Shown: in pieces, positions 39,540 to 47,943 of the stretch
Numbering within the stretch: the first letter of the stretch is position 1
How the letters are laid out: each line of letters begins with the position of its first letter
Assembly (NCBI GenBank): GCA_026125285.1
Contig: JAHCLO010000024.1
Location: 40,593-104,592, forward strand
DNA: 64,000 nucleotides
From: Verrucomicrobiia bacterium
GTDB taxonomy: Bacteria; Verrucomicrobiota; Verrucomicrobiia; Limisphaerales; JADLHS01
Reading direction: 5' to 3'
Notes under the pieces: generated by a model
Told to the model about the DNA's origin: nothing
Seen by the model: only the letters and a program-made list of their open reading frames with translations
Database searches by the model: none
Made by a program: the position numbers and the translations under genes

Positions 39540-40607
39540 TCAGTAGTAGTGGCCTTTGGTTCGGGCGATCAGTTCACGCACGGACTTGTCGCCGGTGATG
39601 TCGTCGCCCGGTCGCCCGCGAGCGGAACGCGGCGGCAGGCCAGAGCCGGCAATGATAATCGCCCCGGCGCTGCCGTGTCCGGCGGCGCTTGAAAGCGTGC
39701 TGAGAATTGCCGCCATGCCCGTCGCGCCAGCCGTCACAGCGGGAACGCCAATGGGAGCGGCGACGGCGGCTGCGCCCGCAGTAGTGGCCGCAGTCTGGAA
39801 GAAACTGCTGAAAGCTCCGCCGATGAGCTGACCTCCCGCGAGTTCACCAGTTGCGATAACTTTTTGAATCACCAGCGGCGCGGCAATCGTGCTGAACACA
39901 ATCCAGAACGCGGCGACAGCCACGCCAAAACTCGCTTGCAACGAGTAGAGCTGCGCGGTCGGGTCGAAAAATCGGATGGACTGGTCGGTCATGAAATCCA
40001 AAATCCCCTGCGTGATGAGCGCCGCGACGGCCCAGCCCAGCGGCCAGAGCACCACGCCGACGATGTTCATCAGGTACCGCGAGCCGATGGAGCGCAGGGG
40101 GCGAATCGCCATGAAACCGATGAGCAGCGGTGAGAGCGCGTAGGCGCTGAAAAGAATGAACTTCTGGATGATGTAGGCCCAGAAAAGGAGCAGCGAAGCA
40201 AACTGTCCGACGAGCCAAAGAATCCCGGTGATGATGTGCTCGACAGTGAACGCACGGATGTCGCCCAGAATGTCCCACCAGGAGCGGTCATTACCGGTAT
40301 CACGGCGCACTTCGAGCAGGTGGTTGTATTGATCGTGAACCTGGGACGGGTCAACGCCGAGGCCGTCGAGAATGGAGGTTTGGAGGATTCGCTGCGCTTC
40401 GTTGCCCCACTGAGGCAACATCACCAGCAGCGCGGTCAGCACGAACAATCGCACCATGTGAAGGATGAGCGTCTTGCCGGTGAAGCCGTGGAGGACCAAG
40501 AGAATCGTCCCGACGATGAACAACATGAACGCGACGATGCGCAGCAATTCGTGCAGTTCGGCGCACTTTTGCAGGAACGTCGGGAACAGTTGTTCAAAGG
40601 TGGCCAT
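39540..40607 (-). CDS. virB6: VirB6/TrbL T4SS membrane protein
   Basis: 355 residues, with at least six hydrophobic segments (LLRIVAFMLFIVGTILLVLH, ITGILWLVGQFASLLLFWAY, SIGSRYLMNIVGVVLWPLGW, ASFGVAVAAFWIVFSTIAAP, among others), as in VirB6/TrbL, which forms part of the inner-membrane channel. The C-terminal 90 residues are Gly/Ala-rich with a basic end. The position in the Trb-type order is as expected. Confidence 0.82.
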   Translation of the reverse strand: MATFEQLFPTFLQKCAELHELLRIVAFMLFIVGTILLVLHGFTGKTLILHMVRLFVLTALLVMLPQWGNEAQRILQTSILDGLGVDPSQVHDQYNHLLEVRRDTGNDRSWWDILGDIRAFTVEHIITGILWLVGQFASLLLFWAYIIQKFILFSAYALSPLLIGFMAIRPLRSIGSRYLMNIVGVVLWPLGWAVAALITQGILDFMTDQSIRFFDPTAQLYSLQASFGVAVAAFWIVFSTIAAPLVIQKVIATGELAGGQLIGGAFSSFFQTAATTAGAAAVAAPIGVPAVTAGATGMAAILSTLSSAAGHGSAGAIIIAGSGLPPRSARGRPGDDITGDKSVRELIARTKGHYY

Positions 40608-40632
40608 GCGTCGGGACGATTTGAGTCTGACT

Positions 40633-41433
40633 TTACGGAGTTGGGAACGCGGTGGGCGCGTTCATCAGCCGGAACGTCTGGCCGTATTTCTGCACGGCCT
40701 CCGTGAACTCGGCGTGCTGCTGTTCCTTCTTCGCCTCGACTTGGCGCTGAACCTCATTGCGATTGGCCACGTCCTGGACAAGAGCGGACGCGGTGGCCTG
40801 ATTGATTTCGTAGTCCGTGTTATTGAGCGCGGATGACAGGCCGATGAGAACGCCGGTCAACTTCTGAACCTCAGCGTCGGTCGTTGCGCTCTTGAGCGCC
40901 GTGGTCGTGCGGGCGATCTCCTCCTTCAACGCAATGCGCCGCGTCGTCGCATCAGTTGAGACGGACAGGAAATTGTCCGTTGTTTTCTGGACGGCGGCGA
41001 CCGGCAGATACGGCGCTTCGCGGCGTGTCACGTTCGCGCCGTTCGGCGTGGTGAACGTCGTGCCGATGCTGGTGAATAGGCCGTTGGCGTTGTAAAGCAT
41101 AGCCTCGCCTGCATCTACCGCGCCTTCGAGGGCGGTCAGCGTCTGCCCGAGTTCCGTCTTGCGAAGGTCGTTCACGAGCGGCTGAACCGTCGTGAGCGTG
41201 ACCACCTTGGGATCGCCGAACAATTCCTTGTAATGCTTGAACTCGTCGAGCTGGTCGGTGAGCGTCTGAATCTGCTCCACTTGGTTTTCAATCATCGTAA
41301 CGAATTGCGCGACTTGCTGCGCCGTGTTGATGATGGATTGGATCGTGTTGACCGGGTCATAGACGACCCACTGCGCCCGTGCGGACACGGTGATGCCGAG
41401 CGTCGCGAACGTGAGTGCGATGTGTCTTTTCAT
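40633..41433 (-). CDS. trbJ: VirB5/TrbJ minor pilin-type protein
   Basis: 266 residues from the ATG at 41433, preceded by GAAAGG. A signal peptide (MKRHIALTFATLGITVSARA) and a Q-rich, helical mature chain (TIQSIINTAQQVAQFVTMIE, NQVEQIQTLTDQLDEFKHYK, NRNEVQRQVEAKKEQQHAEF) match TrbJ. VirB5/TrbJ proteins sit at the pilus tip and contact recipients. The next gene upstream in the usual order should be TrbE, but here the IS and a cassette intervene. Confidence 0.82.
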   Translation of the reverse strand: MKRHIALTFATLGITVSARAQWVVYDPVNTIQSIINTAQQVAQFVTMIENQVEQIQTLTDQLDEFKHYKELFGDPKVVTLTTVQPLVNDLRKTELGQTLTALEGAVDAGEAMLYNANGLFTSIGTTFTTPNGANVTRREAPYLPVAAVQKTTDNFLSVSTDATTRRIALKEEIARTTTALKSATTDAEVQKLTGVLIGLSSALNNTDYEINQATASALVQDVANRNEVQRQVEAKKEQQHAEFTEAVQKYGQTFRLMNAPTAFPTP

Positions 41434-41598
41434 GGTGTGCCTTTCGTTATTTTTTGCGGACCGACGGCGACACGCCGCCAATCACAAGGGAGGGTTTATC
41501 ACCAAACGAGAAAGTTGCGGTGTATCACTTGCACAATCCGGCGAAGTCCGAGCGACAGATAGGAAAAGGGCAATGAAAGGCCTAGCCCAAAAGGAAAC

Positions 41599-44022
41599 CC
41601 TCCGGCTTTGCCCTGATCGTGTCCCACATCTTTTCTGCTGGACACTGGGCCTGTCCGCGCGCAAACTTTGGGAGCGATGGTTGTTTGCGGTCAAAGTTTT
41701 GCCGAGCCGACGCTGGAACGTTTGCGCGCCACGATCCGGGAGGATCCGACGTTGTCGCGGCGCGCTTTGTCGCGGCGGGTGTGTGAGTGGCTGGGCTGGA
41801 AGAGCGCCAATGGTCGCCTCAAAGAGATGAGCGCGCGGTGTGCGCTGCTCAAGCTGCAACGGGCGGGAGTGTTGCAGTTGCCACCCCCGCAACGTGACCC
41901 GCCGCGTCGCCGCCCGGTGTCCCCACCTCCGGCTTCACCGCGGTTGAGCGGTTCGGTGGAGTCTTTGCGGGAGTTGGAGTTGCTTCCCGTGGGTGGTCCC
42001 CGTTGCGCTGCGGCGCGGTTGTGGAAACAACTGGTGGCTGCGCATCATTACCTGGGTTACCGGCCCGCCTGTGGCGCCCAACTGCGTTATTTGATTCGCT
42101 GTGCCGACGGGGTGATCGGGGTCCTGTCCTTTAGCGCAGCGGCCTGGCGACTGGCGGCCCGGGATGAGTGGATCGGCTGGTCAGAATCGGCGCGTCGGGC
42201 GCATTTGCATCAAGTCGTCGCCAATGATCGCTTTCTCATCGTGCCCTCGGTGCGGGTGAAGAACCTGGCCAGTCGGGTGCTGGCGCTGGCGGCGCAACGA
42301 CTGCCGGCGGACTGGCAGGCGCGCTACGGTTATCGACCTTTGTTGTTGGAAACGTTCGTGGAAACGGGTCGCTTCAAGGGGACTTGTTATCGGGCCGCCA
42401 ACTGGGTGGAAGCGGGCACGACCGCGGGCCGTTCCCGTCAGGATCGGCGGCATCAGGGGTCCGTGCCACGCAAAACCGTTTTGCTGTTGCCCCTGGTGGC
42501 GGAAGCGCGCGTGTTGCTCTGTGAGCAACCGCCACAATTGCTACACGCCCCGACCCCGCAAAACAAAATGCAGCACCAACCGCTGGACTGGGTGGAGGCC
42601 GAGTTCGGCCGCACCACGCTGGGCGACGCGCGCCTGCAGCGGAGATTATGGACGGTGGCGCGGGATCTTTTCGCTCGCCCCGGGGCTTCCTTGCCGCAAG
42701 CCTGTGGCAGTCGCGCCAAAACCAAGGCGGCCTATCGCCTGTTCGCGCACCCGACCATGCAACTGGACCCGGTTCTGGCTTCGCATTGCACTGCCACCCA
42801 CGCGCGCTTGGCGGCGCAGACCGTCGTCCTGGCCGTGCAGGATACAACCACGCTCAATTACAGCGCGCATCCGGCCACCGAACAGTTGGGGCCGATCACC
42901 AACCGGGCCGAGGGCTGGCTGGGGCTGCATCTCCATTCCACGATCGCCTACGATCCGCACGGCACGGCCTTGGGATTACTCCAGGCGCAATGCTGGGCGC
43001 GGGATCCCGAAGCCTATGGCAAAAAGCACCGCCGCCATCAGTTGCCCCTCGAAGCGAAGGAAAGTGTCAAATGGCTGCGGGGCTATGCGGCCGCCTGTCA
43101 GGCGGCGCAAGCCTGTCCCCAAACCACGGTGGTCAGTGTGGGCGATCGGGAGGCAGACGTGTATGAGTTGTTCCTGGCGGCGACCCAGGCCGGAGCGGCA
43201 GGCCAACGGCGGGCGGAAGTGTTGGTGCGGGCCATGCGGGAGCGCACCCTGGCGGAAAGTCAGCAACGGGTTTGGGAGTGGCTGCCCCAACAAGCGGTGG
43301 CCGGCCAGGTGGAGATCCACGTGCCGGCCCGGGCTGGGCGTAAGGCGCGGGTCGCGCATTTGGCCGTGCGCTTTGCGGCGGTGGAACTGTCACCGCCCAC
43401 GAACAAGCGCAAACTGGCGCGGGTGAAGGTCTGGGCCGTGCTGGCGCAAGAGGTCGGAGCCCGTGAGGGAGTGGAGCCGATCTGCTGGCAGTTGTTGACG
43501 ACGTTGCCGGTAACGGACTTTGAGCGCGCATTGGAGAAGCTGCGCTGGTATGCGCAACGCTTCCAGATCGAGGTGTTCCACCGTACGCTCAAGAGTGGTT
43601 GCCGCATGGAGACCCGCCAGTTGCGCAACGCGGCTCGGTTGGAAGCGTGTCTGGCGGTGGACCTGGTGGTGGCGTGGCGTCTGGTTCACTTGACCAAACT
43701 GGGTCGCCAGGCCCCGGAGCTTCCTTGCACCGCCTGTTTGGAGGAGGTGCAGTGGCGCGTGTTGGTGGCAGTGGCCCGCCCCGCCCTCCGTGCGACACCA
43801 AAACCTCCAACTCTTCAGGAAGCGGTGCGTATGGTGGCCAGCTTGGGAGGCTTCTTGGGCCGCAAGCACGACGGACAACCGGGCGTTCAGTGTCTGTGGC
43901 GCGGTTGGCAACGCTTGGAGGACATGGTTGTCGGGTGGCAACTTGCGCGGGCCGCGCTCAACCCCGAAGGCTCAGTGTCCAGCGACCGCAGATATGGGTA
44001 AAGATCAGGGCTTTGCCGGAGG
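41599..44022 (+). mobile_element. IS4-family insertion sequence with DruA-fused transposase
   Basis: 2.42 kb between imperfect inverted repeats 41599-41632 and 43990-44022, both reading CCTCCGGC(TTT/AAA)GCCCTGATC from outside in. The right repeat contains the transposase stop codon. GGGCAATG occurs again about 20-30 bp outside both ends, so the true ends may be slightly further out, and no clean target duplication was found. The IS lies between trbJ and the cassette and interrupts the T4SS operon. Confidence 0.78.
41677..44001 (+). CDS. IS4-family transposase fused to a DruA (DUF4338) domain
   Basis: 774 residues from the ATG at 41677 (an in-frame TTG lies three codons earlier). Residues about 1-280 form a DUF4338/DruA domain: LRELELLPVGGPRCAAARLW, the short block HHYLGYRPACGAQLRYLI, and later VPSVRVKNLASRVLALAAQR. 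From about 300 on it is an IS4/Tn5-type transposase: AEFGRTTLGDARLQRRLWTV, first Asp in AVQDTTTLNYSAHP, second Asp in VVSVGDREADVYELF, Glu in FQIEVFHRTLKSG. Around it, YAQRFQIEVFHRTLK fits the IS4 signature Y-x2-R-x3-E-x6-K exactly. The DruA module may act in target or end recognition; in Druantia defence loci DruA occurs in a different context. Confidence 0.82.
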   Translation: MVVCGQSFAEPTLERLRATIREDPTLSRRALSRRVCEWLGWKSANGRLKEMSARCALLKLQRAGVLQLPPPQRDPPRRRPVSPPPASPRLSGSVESLRELELLPVGGPRCAAARLWKQLVAAHHYLGYRPACGAQLRYLIRCADGVIGVLSFSAAAWRLAARDEWIGWSESARRAHLHQVVANDRFLIVPSVRVKNLASRVLALAAQRLPADWQARYGYRPLLLETFVETGRFKGTCYRAANWVEAGTTAGRSRQDRRHQGSVPRKTVLLLPLVAEARVLLCEQPPQLLHAPTPQNKMQHQPLDWVEAEFGRTTLGDARLQRRLWTVARDLFARPGASLPQACGSRAKTKAAYRLFAHPTMQLDPVLASHCTATHARLAAQTVVLAVQDTTTLNYSAHPATEQLGPITNRAEGWLGLHLHSTIAYDPHGTALGLLQAQCWARDPEAYGKKHRRHQLPLEAKESVKWLRGYAAACQAAQACPQTTVVSVGDREADVYELFLAATQAGAAGQRRAEVLVRAMRERTLAESQQRVWEWLPQQAVAGQVEIHVPARAGRKARVAHLAVRFAAVELSPPTNKRKLARVKVWAVLAQEVGAREGVEPICWQLLTTLPVTDFERALEKLRWYAQRFQIEVFHRTLKSGCRMETRQLRNAARLEACLAVDLVVAWRLVHLTKLGRQAPELPCTACLEEVQWRVLVAVARPALRATPKPPTLQEAVRMVASLGGFLGRKHDGQPGVQCLWRGWQRLEDMVVGWQLARAALNPEGSVSSDRRYG

Positions 44023-44291
44023 TCGCTGACAAAATCCTGCGCATTGCCCAACTGATGGCATACCAGTGAATCCGGTCGAATCACCGCGCAACACAAAGGT
44101 GTCCTTGTTCAAATCGTCGTCTCCGAAGTGCGGCTAGTCGTTGCCGTCGGCATCAGACAAATTGAAGCCGCAATCGAAACTGGCCGAAACACCCCGGATA
44201 TCGTGCTTTGTGCTGATTGACGCATCTCGGGCAAAGGGTTAGAGTTTTAGGGTGATTCAGATTGCGAAAACGATTTGAGAAAGGCAGCAAC

Positions 44292-44534
44292 ATGACGATT
44301 CAGCCTGAGAGCCAGCAGATCCTTCGGTTTGTGATCGAAAATGGAATGATTAGGGGCTTTGAATTGAAGCGGCTATCCGGTTTCGAGCCTGTCAAGCTAG
44401 TGGACGCAGTTAAGCCGCTAATTGAAAGCCATTTTATCACTGCCAGCGGTGTAGTCACTCTGGATACCATCGACCGGGTTCAGTTTGCACCTCTTTCCTC
44501 GTCTTACGAAAAATCGGCGTTCCTCTTGAAATAG
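44292..44534 (+). CDS. Cassette gene 1: small winged-helix-like protein
   Basis: 80 residues from the ATG at 44292, with AGAAAGG upstream. MTIQPESQQILRFVIENGMI, LKRLSGFEPVKLVDAVKPLI then an acidic strand pattern: looks like a small winged helix, but no family is certain. First gene of a plus-strand cassette that is AT-richer than its surroundings and opposed to the T4SS operon. Confidence 0.5.
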   Translation: MTIQPESQQILRFVIENGMIRGFELKRLSGFEPVKLVDAVKPLIESHFITASGVVTLDTIDRVQFAPLSSSYEKSAFLLK

Positions 44535-44543
44535 CGTTCGATT

Positions 44544-45752
44544 ATGGACTTGTCCATATCACCTGATTGGGACGCGCGCTTATGCTACGCAGTTGTTTTT
44601 GCCTGTGGAATCATTTCTGCGCAGTTCCAACTTTATAAGCGGTTTCAGGACTTAAAGATTACGGGGTTTTGGCTCGTCCCTAATACATGGCTGGTGTTTG
44701 CAATCTACCTCGCCATCCCGTTAGGGCTGTTTTGGCTGATGGACAGGATGAGTGCATTGAACGACACCTCCTTGTTCGCCGCCCTGCTTGTGGGTTTGGC
44801 CTATCCAGCAATACTTGCTGGGGGATTTGGGGGAATCAAAGCACCTAGTGGCCTTGATGGGATGCTCAAGCCACTGGAGGCATTTACCGACACCGTTATC
44901 AAATCAGTCATCAAAACGGTGGCACGATACGAGAAGCGATTCGAAGATTTCATCGTTGGCAGAATGCGTTTCGACAAGGCGATTTTTGATGAGGTGCTTG
45001 GTTTGGCAAAGAGTGGCGGCTCAGATTCGGCAGCTCTGGATGATCAACTTAAAGATCTTGATGGAGCAGGCATATCAGACAGCTCCCTTCTGTTGGAGAA
45101 AAGAGCACGTTTGATTTATCTGTATTTGTCGGCCATGCCCGATTTTCTGGCAACCCTCACCGGCAATAGAAAAGTAATGGGGAAACGGATTTGGAATTCG
45201 CCAATTATCAGAACCCGCGTTGTCGTCTGTGTGATGATTGTTTTGTTTTGCAGCCTCATTTCGACGGGGATTTATGTGTTCACCAGACCCACAGTTGCAA
45301 TCGCATATCACACATGGCGCATTGGCAAGCCGAATAACTCTGAGCGTGACCGATTCCGCGCGAGGGAGAACCTTTTGCCATATCTACATGATGCTCAATT
45401 AGGACCTGACGCTTACCAGTCATTGGCACGCGCAATTCGCTCTCCGGGTTTGCCGATAGAACGTGTAGATTTAGTCCTGCAATTACTGCTTCAAGCGCGC
45501 GACCAGCAATTTCATCAGGACATGTTGTGCAACCACTTGGTAAACAACCTGCGCGTCGAGAGTGTGGATGCTCGTTCACGAATCCAACAAACTCTTGTCT
45601 TCTTGGCTGAAAAGCGCGATCCGCAATTCAAACAAAACCAGAAAGCTTTAGCAGGTTGGAATCCGACCAATGGAGATTCGGTTACAAGTTTGGAAGATTG
45701 GATTGGCCAGTGGAAGGCGTTCTTTACTAAAGAACCGACAACGGCCAAATGA
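44544..45752 (+). CDS. Cassette gene 2: large membrane protein, unknown
   Basis: 402 residues. Hydrophobic segments near 14-30, 46-66 and 77-95, and a fourth near 224-243 (VVVCVMIVLFCSLISTGIYV). The regions between are helical and charged, and the C-terminal 150 residues contain repeated amphipathic helices (PGLPIERVDLVLQLLLQARD, SRIQQTLVFLAEKRDPQFKQ). AT-rich codon use differs from the T4SS genes. No family recognised; with the lipoprotein and the two soluble genes it may form a membrane complex. Confidence 0.5.
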   Translation: MDLSISPDWDARLCYAVVFACGIISAQFQLYKRFQDLKITGFWLVPNTWLVFAIYLAIPLGLFWLMDRMSALNDTSLFAALLVGLAYPAILAGGFGGIKAPSGLDGMLKPLEAFTDTVIKSVIKTVARYEKRFEDFIVGRMRFDKAIFDEVLGLAKSGGSDSAALDDQLKDLDGAGISDSSLLLEKRARLIYLYLSAMPDFLATLTGNRKVMGKRIWNSPIIRTRVVVCVMIVLFCSLISTGIYVFTRPTVAIAYHTWRIGKPNNSERDRFRARENLLPYLHDAQLGPDAYQSLARAIRSPGLPIERVDLVLQLLLQARDQQFHQDMLCNHLVNNLRVESVDARSRIQQTLVFLAEKRDPQFKQNQKALAGWNPTNGDSVTSLEDWIGQWKAFFTKEPTTAK

Positions 45753-45834
45753 CGGCGGTAATTCTCGGGGCTGTGCAGACGGGACAAGTCTTGCGGTTGG
45801 CCTCAAGACTTGCTTTAGTTTCGCAACCTAATCA

Positions 45835-46917
45835 ATGAACTCAAACGCAGCTACATTTCCTATTCGACTGGCGTCAATCGCATGTTCGGCTCTTCTTCTT
45901 GCCGGTTGTCGCACTGCGCCAGATATGAGACCCTTTGTTGACGCTACGGCGCAGCTTTCAGGCTCAATCAAGACCGCCGGCCGAACGACGGTCGCTGAAG
46001 TGAACAGCATGTCGGCGAAGTGGGATGTCGAGCGACGGGAGAAAGCGACAAAAATATTGGAGACGTTCGGCAAGGAATGGAAATCTCGCCAGAAATTGGC
46101 CGATGCGTTGGTGGATTATTCAGCCTCACTCGCTGCCATAGCGGAAGCCGGCGAAAAAGGTGAAGAGAGCGCCCAGGCTGTGACCGCCTCATTTAAGAAA
46201 CTGACCGACGCAGTCGGCGTCGCCCTTCCTCAGGCGCAAGCTGGCGGTGTGGTTGTCAATTTCGGCTCTTACCTGTATGGCAAATTTGCGCAAGATCACG
46301 CCGCCAAATCATTGGGAGAAAGCATGAATCGCCTGCAACCGGTCATTGATGAGGCGGCTACGAACTTTAGTGCGAGTTTCAAACAGATCGAAGACGCGTT
46401 GGATGCCGTTCGCGACCAAAACGACCAGAATGTTGAGGATGAGATTATCGAAGGAGACAAAGGCAAGGTAAGCACATTGCGTGGCCGGCTAAAGCACCTT
46501 CTGGCCCGTCGCGCGGCACTGATCACCACGCTCGATGCTGGCGCAACCAATCGAGACTCGCTGCGCGCAGACTTGCTGAAGGCGGCTGACAGTGGAAAGG
46601 AAGTCGAACTCACCCGGGTCACCCGGCTGATGAACGACGTTGCGGCTGAACTTGCCGTCGTGGAAAGCACCATCAAAGTGGAATTCGACACATTGAGACC
46701 GATAGATGCGCGCAAGGTCGCCGACCGGGAACGACTCACCGCCGCAATCAATCTTGTTCAAATTGTGCGCGGGGGTTTAGAAGATTGGGCCGCCGCTCAT
46801 GGTCGACTTGCCGCGGCGGCGCTGGAGAAGAAACCCCCGCAAGTGGAAGATCTGATTCAGAGCGCCGCCGAAATACGTGAACTCATCAAAACCGTCCGTG
46901 CTGGACAAAACCACTAA
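45835..46917 (+). CDS. Cassette gene 3: lipoprotein with long coiled coil
   Basis: 360 residues. A lipobox signal (RLASIACSALLLAGC, Cys about 25) is followed by an almost wholly helical chain with long coiled-coil stretches (EDALDAVRDQNDQNVEDEII, LTRVTRLMNDVAAELAVVES), typical of elongated periplasmic lipoproteins. Six bases separate it from the next gene, so they are probably cotranscribed. No family recognised. Confidence 0.55.
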   Translation: MNSNAATFPIRLASIACSALLLAGCRTAPDMRPFVDATAQLSGSIKTAGRTTVAEVNSMSAKWDVERREKATKILETFGKEWKSRQKLADALVDYSASLAAIAEAGEKGEESAQAVTASFKKLTDAVGVALPQAQAGGVVVNFGSYLYGKFAQDHAAKSLGESMNRLQPVIDEAATNFSASFKQIEDALDAVRDQNDQNVEDEIIEGDKGKVSTLRGRLKHLLARRAALITTLDAGATNRDSLRADLLKAADSGKEVELTRVTRLMNDVAAELAVVESTIKVEFDTLRPIDARKVADRERLTAAINLVQIVRGGLEDWAAAHGRLAAAALEKKPPQVEDLIQSAAEIRELIKTVRAGQNH

Positions 46918-46922
46918 ACACA

Positions 46923-47414
46923 ATGCCAAAAACATTCGACGATTATGCAGATGCCCTCAAAGGTCTGATTGATCAGGCTCGCGAAGCCATTTTGAGCGGT
47001 GACCAACCTGCGATGAAAGCCGCACACCAACGACTTGGAGGATTCATCGCAGATTCGGATGACACGATTCACGGCGTTATAGAACTCGACGAGGTGGCTA
47101 GCACCACTATGCAAGACGTCACGCTTGCACGTCTCGATCAATCACTTGTTAAGAACCTAAGCAAGCGATCAGCCGATATTGAGCGACTCATCAAAACCAT
47201 TTCCAATCAGTCAGCGATCAACAATTCCGCCGCGGCCGCCATTCGCCTCGAACGAGTCAAAGCGGTGCTGGACGCGGGCACTACTGTAGTCAACGAACTC
47301 CAGAAATTTGCCGATACAGTGGACACCTCCAACCCGGGCGGCAAAAAACTGGCGAAGTGCTTGGATGAGGCAATTGCGGCGGTCATTGCTGTTCAAAAAC
47401 AAGTAACCTCTTGA
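46923..47414 (+). CDS. Cassette gene 4: small helical protein
   Basis: 163 residues, all-helical and acidic (YADALKGLIDQAREAILSGD, LERVKAVLDAGTTVVNELQK), without signal or TM. It starts five bases after the lipoprotein stop. It may be a cytoplasmic partner; no family recognised. Confidence 0.5.
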   Translation: MPKTFDDYADALKGLIDQAREAILSGDQPAMKAAHQRLGGFIADSDDTIHGVIELDEVASTTMQDVTLARLDQSLVKNLSKRSADIERLIKTISNQSAINNSAAAAIRLERVKAVLDAGTTVVNELQKFADTVDTSNPGGKKLAKCLDEAIAAVIAVQKQVTS

Positions 47415-47512
47415 GGCCGGATGATCTGTAGCACAAGAGCGTAGCCGGGTGTGATGTCGGTGAATGTTTCGAGTGTGTAGAATGACGCTTAGCTGTCACG
47501 GTTGCGCCGGCA

Positions 47513-47938
47513 CTACTCCTCGATGCGAAGCAGTTTTGTAGATGGCTGAAACGTCACCCCGTCGATCCGCTGTTCGGGCAGTTGCACGGGGTAGAGGCGG
47601 ACGCGGCCGACCTGGTTGCGCTGGCGTTGCATGGAGACGTAAAGCCAATACTGCTGCTTTACGGCGTCGCTCTTGCCCTTGTCATAGCCAGTCGCGTAGG
47701 CCTTCTCGGCCTGCTTCCGCGCGGCGTAATGGAGCGTTTCGCTCACGATCACTCCTCCCGCTGCGCCGGCGGCCGCGGCAAGCGGATCGCCGTTGGAAAG
47801 TTCGTGACCGAGGTATGCCCCGCCCGCGCCGAACGCCACGTCGCTGATAGGCCGCGTGGCGGCGCAACCGGCGACCAGGCCGGCGAAGATGGCGAGCGAG
47901 AGGAGTTTGGAGGCGTTGGTGATGTGTTTCGTTTTCAT
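47513..47938 (-). CDS. T4SS-operon lipoprotein with glycine-zipper segment
   Basis: 141 residues from the ATG at 47938. Lipobox signal (LLSLAIFAGLVAGC, Cys about 25), then a Gly/Ala-rich zipper-like stretch (SDVAFGAGGAYLGHELSNGD, LAAAAGAAGGVIVSETLHYA). In classic trb operons a small lipoprotein (TrbK or TrbH type) lies near this place and mediates entry exclusion or assembly. It is the next gene after TrbE and would have preceded TrbJ before the insertion. Confidence 0.58.
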   Translation of the reverse strand: MKTKHITNASKLLSLAIFAGLVAGCAATRPISDVAFGAGGAYLGHELSNGDPLAAAAGAAGGVIVSETLHYAARKQAEKAYATGYDKGKSDAVKQQYWLYVSMQRQRNQVGRVRLYPVQLPEQRIDGVTFQPSTKLLRIEE

Positions 47939-47943
47939 AACGG

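Noticed and set aside
41677..44001. A Druantia defence system
   Set aside because: Only a DruA-like domain is present, fused to a transposase and inside IS ends; DruB to DruE are absent.
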